DNA of 6,135 nucleotides from Alphaproteobacteria bacterium (GTDB taxonomy: Bacteria > Pseudomonadota > Alphaproteobacteria > BNTO01). This document shows positions 1 to 4,438 of the stretch, piece by piece (the first letter of the stretch is position 1; every line of letters starts with the position of its first letter). The translations under genes and the position numbers were made by a program. Location of the stretch: the NCBI GenBank assembly GCA_025996655.1, contig BNTO01000061.1:1-6135 (forward strand), read 5' to 3'. Under the pieces are notes generated by a model. It was not told the origin of the DNA. It worked only from the letters and a program-made list of their open reading frames with translations, and did no database searches.

Positions 1-268
1 GGAGGGTGCGGCAAACGTGGGCGTCATCAAGACCCAAGATCCAACCGATAAATTCCTGTGTGACATAACTGCGGTCCTACAAAAGAAGCATCCAAAGCCT
101 TTCGGAAAGCTCGCCTTTTCTCTCTTCAGGGTCTTTTGTATCGCGCGACGCCCTCTTTCATCCAAATTTTTTCAACTTTTTGAGGATTTTTTCAAAATCT
201 TTCAGGTTAACGCCGAAAAGTCTTTGAAACGTAACGGGTTTTTTCGTGATTTTGTCGTAGGTGAGCAT
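1..268 (-). pseudogene. Transposase N-terminal region, IS5-like, disrupted (partial at window edge)
   Basis: From the ATG at 268 the minus strand encodes a start typical of IS5-type transposases with an N-terminal helix-turn-helix: MLTYDKITKKPVTFQRLFGV, then an LKDFEKILKKLKK stretch. The frame then hits a TGA at 160-158 just after a run of six A (172-167). One extra A there would continue as KIW MKEGVARYKRP, which resembles the expected family sequence. Further on, the original frame resumes with ERLWMLLL, a TAG at 79-77 where the family usually has tyrosine, and then RSYVTQEFIGWILGLDD AHVCRTL, a strongly recognisable family motif. At least one frameshift and one nonsense change therefore lie within about 90 codons, so the copy is almost certainly inactive. 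The DDE catalytic part would lie beyond the left edge. Family assignment is by recognition of the motif, not by a search. Confidence 0.8.
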
Positions 269-303
269 GATAGACTCTATTTTGTCCGAGGATCTAAGCC
301 TTT

Positions 304-822
304 TTACAAAATTTTTGCCCTTTTTGCACCTTTCACAGGAGGTCTAATGTGACAAGGCTCTCTCACCAAAACGACGGCTGTCTGTGTCTCTCCTTTTGAT
401 TGGTAGTAATTCTTGCGTTCGTGCTGTTTGCGAAACCCAAAAGAAGAGTAAAGGCGCAAAGCGGGGGCGTTGGATTCTTGGACTTCGAGCCAAAATGTTA
501 CGTCTGGAGGGAAGTTTCCTAGGCCGTGTTTCAAAAGGCGTGTTGCAAGGCCTTGCCTCTGGAAACAAGGCGCTACGGCTATTTTGAGAATTTCAACTTC
601 AGGACCACCGTTTTGGACAAGAAGAAATCCCGCCAAAATATTTTGAGGAGGGGCTACGCCTTTCCAGCCTATGAACGTCGTCGGCTTTGCTAAAAGCGTT
701 TGAAAAGAGGCTTCGCTCCAGGGCGGGTCGGTTTTTGTCAAAAAAGCTTCCTCCGACAAAGTCGCTAAATCCTTGGCGTCGTTGCAAGCTAGGGAAAGAA
801 GTTGAAAATTTTGGGAAATCAT
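304..822 (-). CDS. rimI: RimI-like GNAT N-acetyltransferase with an IS-derived C-terminal tail
   Basis: This is a GNAT-fold acetyltransferase of the RimI type. The family transfers acetyl groups from acetyl-CoA to protein N-termini, classically ribosomal protein S18, in the cytoplasm. From the ATG at 822 it has 172 residues. The acetyl-CoA loop appears as FQRQGLATRLL at about residues 88-97, with the Q/R-x-x-G-x-A pattern RQGLAT at 89-94. The family-specific block LEVQESNAPALRLYSSFGF with a following YY is at about 113-140. I chose the ATG at 822 because GAAGAGA lies 6 bases upstream. A TTG at 837 with AGAGG 4 bases upstream is the alternative and would add five residues. It lies 41 bp downstream of tsaB on the same strand, a common pairing. 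The gene is invaded by an IS at 345: the last 13 residues (RPPVKGAKRAKIL) and the TAA at 306-304 are IS sequence. The catalytic core is intact, so activity is plausible. The paralogue assignment is moderately sure, the GNAT fold very sure. Confidence 0.85.
   Translation of the reverse strand: MISQNFQLLSLACNDAKDLATLSEEAFLTKTDPPWSEASFQTLLAKPTTFIGWKGVAPPQNILAGFLLVQNGGPEVEILKIAVAPCFQRQGLATRLLKHGLGNFPPDVTFWLEVQESNAPALRLYSSFGFRKQHERKNYYQSKGETQTAVVLVREPCHIRPPVKGAKRAKIL
330..345 (-). repeat. Terminal inverted repeat of the IS (left end)
   Basis: Read on the minus strand from 345, the end is AGACCTCCTGTGAAAG. It differs from both ends of the element at 4111-4285 by a single base (G for A at position 12 of the repeat). 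This is the junction between mobile DNA and the rimI-like gene. Confidence 0.8.
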
Positions 823-863
823 AAAGAATCTCTTCAAACTACCTCTATCAAGGGGGAGCTCTT

Positions 864-1580
864 TTAGCCCAAATCCGCCTGTTGCAAAAATCCCGTTTTT
901 TTGTAGGAGGGCGTATGCAAATAGAAAGGTGTAAAAGAAGAACTATCAAAAAAATCTTCGAAAGGAGGCGAATCTTGGTAAAGTGTTAATTGCGTACAAG
1001 CAAAATTTCCATGCGGTTCAAGAAGGGACCCTTTGGCATAATTTAAAAAATTAAATGCAAAGGAATTTTTGGAAAAATTGTGGACCAACGGCAAATCTTG
1101 ATTTTGTTTCAAAAAAGTAACGCCCGTTTCTTGATCATAAAAGGCCGGATAAGGCTTCATGCGTAACTTCCCCGAGGCATCTTTATGAAAAATGGAGCCG
1201 AAAAATCCATATTTATAGGAATCAATAAGAACCAAGAAATCTTGGTCCAAAGGAACTTGTTCGCGGACGGAGAACGCTAAAACATGAAATTGGGAGGGCG
1301 AAAAAGGCTTGGCGTTAGGACAACAAAACAGTAACGCTTTGGCAAAAGTTAACGTCACGCGCAGCGTTGTAAAGGACGTTGGCCCTTTGGGTGCTACAAT
1401 CACATCCAAATCCTTGAAATCAAAATCTGTTTCTTTTACGAGGGCTTGCACACAAGGGACAATCCCTGAAGACTGTGTATATGTCGCCGTCCATTCCGCT
1501 TGTTTTTCAAACACACGCCCTTGGTAGGAGAGCGCAAAAAAAACCGCTTCCGTTGTAGAACAGAAAGATAAAATATTCAT
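864..1580 (-). CDS. tsaB: TsaB, tRNA threonylcarbamoyladenosine (t6A) biosynthesis protein
   Basis: TsaB is an inactive ASKHA-fold relative of TsaD. It pairs with TsaD and TsaE to place threonylcarbamoyl on A37 of tRNAs that read ANN codons, in the cytoplasm. The protein has 238 residues, close to the usual 220-240. The key block is APKGPTSFTTLRVTLTFAKA at about 63-82, corresponding to the family's GPGSFTGLR segment, and the C-terminus carries PFYLHTP at 218-224, matching the typical PLYLRxP ending. The N-terminal MNILSFCST aligns with the usual ILAIDTS strand but has lost the Asp. Both signature changes (GPTSFTTLR, FCST) make this a divergent copy, yet the frame is intact. The ATG at 1580 has AAGGAAG a few bases upstream, a good ribosome site. 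It is the first of a two-gene minus-strand unit with the rimI-like gene, and is divergent from the carboxypeptidase gene. Confidence 0.88.
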   Translation of the reverse strand: MNILSFCSTTEAVFFALSYQGRVFEKQAEWTATYTQSSGIVPCVQALVKETDFDFKDLDVIVAPKGPTSFTTLRVTLTFAKALLFCCPNAKPFSPSQFHVLAFSVREQVPLDQDFLVLIDSYKYGFFGSIFHKDASGKLRMKPYPAFYDQETGVTFLKQNQDLPLVHNFSKNSFAFNFLNYAKGSLLEPHGNFACTQLTLYQDSPPFEDFFDSSSFTPFYLHTPSYKKTGFLQQADLG

Positions 1581-1599
1581 GGGCTTCCTTTAACAAAAC

Positions 1600-1717
1600 C
1601 GTTGGATTTTTTCCACGCAAAAGCGAACGTTTCCCTCGGCCAACTCTGAAGCGTTCAACGCGCTTCCCCCAACATTCCTAAGAAATTTCTAACCGATATC
1701 ACAAGAAAATCCAACGA
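1600..1717. repeat. Inverted repeat pair, 11 bp, spanning the tsaB upstream region
   Basis: CGTTGGATTTT at 1600-1610 is repeated exactly in inverse orientation as AAAATCCAACG at 1707-1717, with 96 bp between. A smaller palindrome, GAAGCG/CGCTTC, sits inside at 1648-1666. The arms could be paired protein-binding sites or the base of a long stem. One arm overlaps the weak -35 proposed for tsaB. Confidence 0.45.
1648..1666. repeat. Short palindrome GAAGCG-N7-CGCTTC
   Basis: A 6-bp perfect stem (1648-1653 and 1661-1666) around TTCAACG. An alternative pairing GCGTT-C-AACGC (1651-1661) is centred on nearly the same point. It lies about 70 bp upstream of tsaB and 220 bp upstream of the carboxypeptidase ATG. 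It could be an operator or a hairpin; nothing in the sequence decides which. Confidence 0.3.
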
Positions 1718-1766
1718 CTTTTTTACGAACGCACTTGCCAAACAACAAAAGACAAAATTTTTCTGC

Positions 1767-1803
1767 GTGTCTTCTTTGGTTGTGCCATGTGTCTTCTTTG
1801 GTT
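1767..1803 (+). repeat. Two 15-bp direct repeats upstream of the carboxypeptidase gene
   Basis: GTGTCTTCTTTGGTT occurs exactly at 1767-1781 and again at 1789-1803, a 22-bp period (about two helical turns). The copies lie 85-120 bp before the chosen ATG. Spacing by two turns would suit tandem binding of a regulator, but a simple local duplication explains it equally well. Confidence 0.5.
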
Positions 1804-1887
1804 TCTAGGGGAAAATTCGCAATTTCTCTTGCAACAAACACGCCAAACACCCTACCCTTAGGCAGGGCTTCCCGTCAAAAAAACATC

Positions 1888-3243
1888 ATGAAACGTCACT
1901 TTTTTGGAATTCCTTGGAAACTTTGTTTTCTTTCTACGCTCGTCCTTCCCCTCACCTGTTCTGCGGAAGTGGAAGCTCGTGCGCCCAAAAAGCAAGAACA
2001 TTCTGCGAAAAAAAAGACCACGAAAAATACCCCTCAACAATCTCCCCAAACACCCACGCCTGAACAAGAAGGTGACGCGCCTCAAGCCGAGCCGCTTTTT
2101 GGTTCCCATTTCCTCCTCCAAGATTTTCCCCCTACCGAAGCCCGCGAAGTTGTCCTAAAAGATTTTGACAGCGACATGGTCCTTTTCTCCAAAAACGCGG
2201 ACGTTTTGATGACGCCGTCTTCTATGACGAAAATTGCGACGGCGTGCTTTATTGCCAGAAAAATTAAGTCGGGGGAGCTTTCGCCGGCTATCGAGTTCTC
2301 CGTTTCTTCTCATGCCTATCGCCGCGAAGGAACAACCATGTTCCTCAACATCAACCAAAAAGTTTCTGTGAGTAAGTTGCTCGAGGGACTTCTTGTGGTT
2401 TCGGGAAATGATGCCGCCGTCGTGTTGAGCGAAGGCGTTTGCGGGTCGGAAGCTGCTTTCGGGGCCGAACTCACCTCTTTCGTGCGCAGCTTTGGCGCGT
2501 TAAGTACGACGTTTGTCAATGGCAGCGGGCTTCCTGACCCAGCGCACAAAACAACGGCCCAAGATTTGGCGCTCATTGCGACGCACGCTATTGCCGCTTA
2601 TCCCGAGATCTACCCTCTTTATTCTCAAAAAGAATTGACTTTTAATGGCGTCCCGCAGCACACAAAAAATGTTTTGTTAGATCGCGATATTGGATGTGAT
2701 GGGCTTAAAACAGGGATGACCGCCGAAGGCGGCTATGGCATCGTGGCTTCTTGCGTTCAGGAGGGGCGGCGCCTTATTTTGGTGGCGAATGGTTACAAAA
2801 ATGAGAAAGACCGTGCCAACAACGCCAGCGCGCTCATGACGTGGGCGTACAGAATGTTTGTGAACCACGGCCTTTACAAAGCCAACGACCCTATCGCCAA
2901 ACTGCCGGTTTGGTACGGCAACGAAAGTTTTTTGCCTGTCATCGTCGAAGAGGACGTTTGGATTACGTTGCCACGCGCATCGCAGTATGACGTCAAAATT
3001 TTACTTTGTTACGACACCCCCCTTGCCGCGCCGATTGAAAAGGGCGCTGCGGTGGGAGAAATCCAGATGACGTCAAGCTCGTGGAAAAAGCCCGTGGTGA
3101 TTCCTTTGGTGGCGGCAGAGTCCATTCGCGAGGCTTCTTTCTTCAAAAAAATTTCGGATTCCCTTGCGTATCTCCTTTTTGGCATAAAAAATCCGCCCGC
3201 CTTGTCTCAGGAGGCGAAGAAGCAAAAACGCGGCGAATCTTAA
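1888..3243 (+). CDS. dacA: D-alanyl-D-alanine carboxypeptidase, peptidase S11 / PBP5 type
   Basis: This enzyme removes the terminal D-Ala from peptidoglycan pentapeptides in the periplasm, limiting cross-linking. The 451-residue protein starts with a signal peptide (MKRHFFGIPW, a hydrophobic core, and likely cleavage after CSA at about residue 25). A Lys/Pro/Gln-rich linker follows at about 31-68, and then the catalytic domain. All three penicillin-binding motifs are present: SxxK as SMTK at 112-115 with the nucleophilic Ser112, SGN at 172-174, and KTG at 274-276 in DGLKTGMT. A C-terminal beta domain follows at about 335-408, then an amphipathic segment (SIREASFFKKISDSLAYLLF, about 412-431) resembling the PBP5 membrane anchor. 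I chose the ATG at 1888 because it begins a proper signal peptide. The frame is open back to a TTG at 1735, but that would bury the signal under 51 residues. No good Shine-Dalgarno precedes the ATG. The symbol is by family; dacA versus dacC or dacD cannot be resolved. Confidence 0.92.
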   Translation: MKRHFFGIPWKLCFLSTLVLPLTCSAEVEARAPKKQEHSAKKKTTKNTPQQSPQTPTPEQEGDAPQAEPLFGSHFLLQDFPPTEAREVVLKDFDSDMVLFSKNADVLMTPSSMTKIATACFIARKIKSGELSPAIEFSVSSHAYRREGTTMFLNINQKVSVSKLLEGLLVVSGNDAAVVLSEGVCGSEAAFGAELTSFVRSFGALSTTFVNGSGLPDPAHKTTAQDLALIATHAIAAYPEIYPLYSQKELTFNGVPQHTKNVLLDRDIGCDGLKTGMTAEGGYGIVASCVQEGRRLILVANGYKNEKDRANNASALMTWAYRMFVNHGLYKANDPIAKLPVWYGNESFLPVIVEEDVWITLPRASQYDVKILLCYDTPLAAPIEKGAAVGEIQMTSSSWKKPVVIPLVAAESIREASFFKKISDSLAYLLFGIKNPPALSQEAKKQKRGES

Positions 3244-3289
3244 AAGGGGGAGGCCGCACGCAGGGATTGTTTTTGGGGAAGGGAAGATT

Positions 3290-3933
3290 ATGACGTTCCA
3301 TGTTAGAGACCTCTGGGCTTTTTTAAAGCATTTTTGGCCGCTTCTCCTTGTTTGTACTCTTCGTTGTTTTCTTTTTTTTGTGAATACCTCCGGAGTTTAT
3401 GCTACAGCTTTTCTCTTTGGCATGTAACCTTGCAAAGATGTGTCTTGGTCACGGCAACATGGAAGCTTTTTGTCGATTATAAAAAGGTACAACCAGGGAA
3501 AGCGTTTGTGGCCCTAGCCGTAGCCTTATTGTGCGTTGTCAAAATTTCTGCGTGGATTTATATCCCCCCGAAAAGATTGGATCCCCTTACAACAAGGGAT
3601 AGACTCGTGAGCCTTTTCTTTTTTCAGTCGATTTTCTTTGCCCCGTTTCTTGATGGGCCTCAAGACTTGCCTGGGAAAATCAAAATTTTTGCAAGATCTC
3701 TTTTTAAAAACATGCCCGCCTGTATACGCCATTCCTTCATAGTTATGGCGAGTTTGGGACTTATAGAATTTCTCCTTGTTGACCTTAAGCATAAGCATCG
3801 CCTTGATCCTCACATACCGGAGACATTTCTTGACGTTATTTTCTTCGTTTTTTCTGTGCTCGTGTGTCTTTATTGCCCGCTTTATACCCTTTGGAAAACA
3901 GAAAAAGAAGGAATTTTTGTGGAGAAGAGATAA
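3290..3933 (+). CDS. Unrecognised multi-pass membrane protein gene with an apparent frameshift at a poly-T run
   Basis: I do not recognise this protein. The ATG at 3290 has an excellent ribosome site (GGGAAGGGAAG just upstream) and lies 46 bp after the carboxypeptidase stop, so the two are probably co-transcribed. That frame starts MTFHVRDLWAFLKHFW and stops after 45 codons at 3425-3427. The next frame is open from about 3331 to 3933 and carries the rest of the protein, but has no plausible start: the first option, a TTG at 3334, has no ribosome site. The frames overlap at an 8-T run (3372-3379). One additional T would join them into a 214-residue protein with about five hydrophobic segments (roughly 12-30, 72-92, 105-121, 149-165, 180-200) and a charged C-terminal end. 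It may be a genuine mutation, a sequencing error, or a site of polymerase slippage. If the frameshift is not rescued this is a pseudogene. Confidence 0.6.
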
Positions 3934-3997
3934 GAACCCATCTTAAATTGGTACATTTTAAGTACTTGCCTTTCGACTCGACTTTTTAAGTTTTTGC

Positions 3998-4102
3998 TTA
4001 AACAACTTCTACATCACTAATCAAAATAGTAATGATCCCATTAACGTCGTAGCCTTTTCCTTCTTCATAAACTTTTATTTCGTCAAATAATACAAAACGC
4101 CG
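3998..4102 (-). pseudogene. Possible C-terminal remnant of an unidentified gene
   Basis: On the minus strand a 34-codon frame reads RRFVLFDEIKVYEEGKGY, then DVNGIITILISDVEVV, and ends with TAA at 4000-3998. The mix of charged and alternating hydrophobic residues looks like a beta-rich protein end. There is no start codon, and an in-frame TAG (4105-4103) lies immediately upstream, inside the left arm of the palindromic element. It could be the tail of a gene destroyed by element insertion. A frame of this length also arises easily by chance, so confidence is low. Confidence 0.2.
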
Positions 4103-4110
4103 CTAATAAT

Positions 4111-4285
4111 AGACCTCCTGTAAAAGTCAGTTCTCACAGTTTTTCAAGTTTTGGGTAGTTTTGGCTGTTTTTTTGAAAATTAGAGCTCCACAAAAGCGTG
4201 TACACAAACTTTTTGGTACCTCCTTGACAAAACCGATCCTCCTCATTGAAATCGATGATTTTTTTCCTTCTTTTACAGGAGGTCT
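4111..4285. mobile_element. 175-bp miniature inverted-repeat element (MITE) related to the IS at 345
   Basis: The left end AGACCTCCTGTAAAAG (4111-4126) and right end CTTTTACAGGAGGTCT (4270-4285) are perfect 16-bp inverted repeats. AAT lies directly outside both ends (4108-4110 and 4286-4288), a 3-bp target duplication. The termini match the IS end at 345-330 in 15 of 16 positions, so that IS family's transposase could plausibly mobilise it. The interior holds no transposase motif that I can recognise. A 39-residue minus-strand frame (4246-4127) has no family features and is probably chance. The element interrupts the left arm of an older palindrome, which gives the order of events. Confidence 0.85.
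4224..4252 (+). promoter_or_regulatory. Possible outward-facing promoter inside the MITE
   Basis: A perfect TTGACA (4224-4229) is followed after 17 bp by TGAAAT (4247-4252), a 4/6 match to the -10 consensus. It points out of the right end of the element, toward the 3' end of trkH, and would produce antisense RNA to it. The evidence is the sequence match only. Confidence 0.25.
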
Positions 4286-4438
4286 AATAACTCAGATGAT
4301 ATCCTGCAAGGCTATAATTGAGCCGTTCACGAAGAAATCATCTGAGTCATTAATACTGGCGTTTTGTATAAGGTTTTCAACTCATGGTTTTTAGAAAATT
4401 TTCTCGTGTCATTTAACGACGCAAAATCCCTTTTTCTT

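Larger units (their letters stand above)
1..345 (-). mobile_element. IS5/ISL2-like insertion sequence, 5' end only (continues past the window edge)
   Basis: The outer boundary is at 345, where a terminal repeat reading AGACCTCCTGTGAAAG on the minus strand (345-330) begins. A possible target-duplication triplet, AAT, lies just outside at 346-348. Inward there is an AT-rich leader of about 75 bp and then a transposase-like reading frame on the minus strand. The same terminus, with one mismatch in 16, bounds a miniature element at 4111-4285 that has AAT on both sides, which supports reading this as a true element end. From memory, the ISL2 group of the IS5 family makes 3-bp ANT duplications, and the transposase remnant fits that family. 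The other end lies outside the window, so length and the second AAT copy cannot be checked. Confidence 0.8.
1581..1887. other. Divergent intergenic region between tsaB and the carboxypeptidase gene
   Basis: About 300 bp with no convincing gene; it must hold the starts of both divergent transcripts. I see no strong consensus promoter. A weak candidate for tsaB on the minus strand is TTGGAT (1714-1709), 17 bp, then TAGAAA (1691-1686). A weak candidate for the plus strand is TTGCAA (1829-1834), 18 bp, then TACCCT (1853-1858). The region contains an 11-bp inverted repeat, a small palindrome, a pair of 15-bp direct repeats, and a short imperfect hairpin at 1850-1867 (CCCT/AGGG with an inner CC/GG and a CTTA loop) about 20 bp before the carboxypeptidase start. 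Confidence 0.5.
4090..4369. repeat. Palindromic element with 12-bp outer and 11-bp inner arms, split by a MITE
   Basis: The outer arms are ATACAAAACGCC at 4090-4101 and its exact inverse GGCGTTTTGTAT at 4358-4369. The inner arms are ACTCAGATGAT at 4290-4300 and ATCATCTGAGT at 4337-4347, also an exact inverse match. The left outer and inner arms are pushed apart by the 175-bp element at 4111-4285. With that element and one AAT copy removed, the left arm is a continuous 30-bp sequence that pairs with the 33-bp right arm through 23 perfect pairs and a short mismatched middle. The total is then about 100 bp with a loop of about 36 bases that holds a further GGCT/AGCC mini-stem. TAA flanks the TACAAAACGCC ends on both sides (4088-4090 and 4369-4371 overlap the arms by one base), a possible 3-bp target duplication. 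Confidence 0.7.
3934..4438. other. Gene-poor region between convergent genes, filled by nested repeats
   Basis: About 500 bp lie between two convergent genes. The part 3934-4089 is AT-rich, with repeated CTTAAA/TTTAAG motifs. One pair, TTTAAG (3985-3990) and CTTAAA (3997-4002), forms a perfect 6-bp stem with a 6-base loop, but no T-tract follows it. The part 4090-4369 is a palindromic element interrupted by a miniature transposable element. The part 4370-4438 holds only a short palindrome, AGAAAATTTTCT, just beyond the trkH stop. No clear intrinsic terminator is seen for either flanking gene. Confidence 0.5.

Noticed and set aside
17..352. A 111-residue plus-strand frame at the left end
   Set aside because: It is antisense to the IS end and to recognisable transposase motifs on the minus strand, and its own translation has no family features.
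1735..1887. A 51-codon N-terminal extension of the carboxypeptidase starting at a TTG
   Set aside because: The internal ATG at 1888 begins a textbook signal peptide, and the extension overlaps intergenic repeats without a ribosome site.
3334..3424. TTG at 3334 as the real start of the membrane protein
   Set aside because: There is no ribosome site before it, while the ATG at 3290 in the neighbouring frame has a very strong one; a frameshift fits better.
3985..4002. TTTAAG/CTTAAA hairpin as a terminator for the gene ending at 3933
   Set aside because: The stem is pure A-T apart from its closing pair and is not followed by a T-tract on either strand.
4127..4246. A 39-residue minus-strand frame inside the MITE
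   Set aside because: It is short, lacks any transposase motif, and is within chance expectation.
4313..4318. A perfect TATAAT in the palindrome loop as a promoter
   Set aside because: No -35-like hexamer lies 15-19 bp upstream (it would fall in the ACTCAGATGAT arm), and there is no extended -10.
4161..4394. A 77-residue plus-strand frame across the repeats
   Set aside because: It runs through the MITE, its terminal repeat and the palindrome, so it cannot be an ancestral gene.
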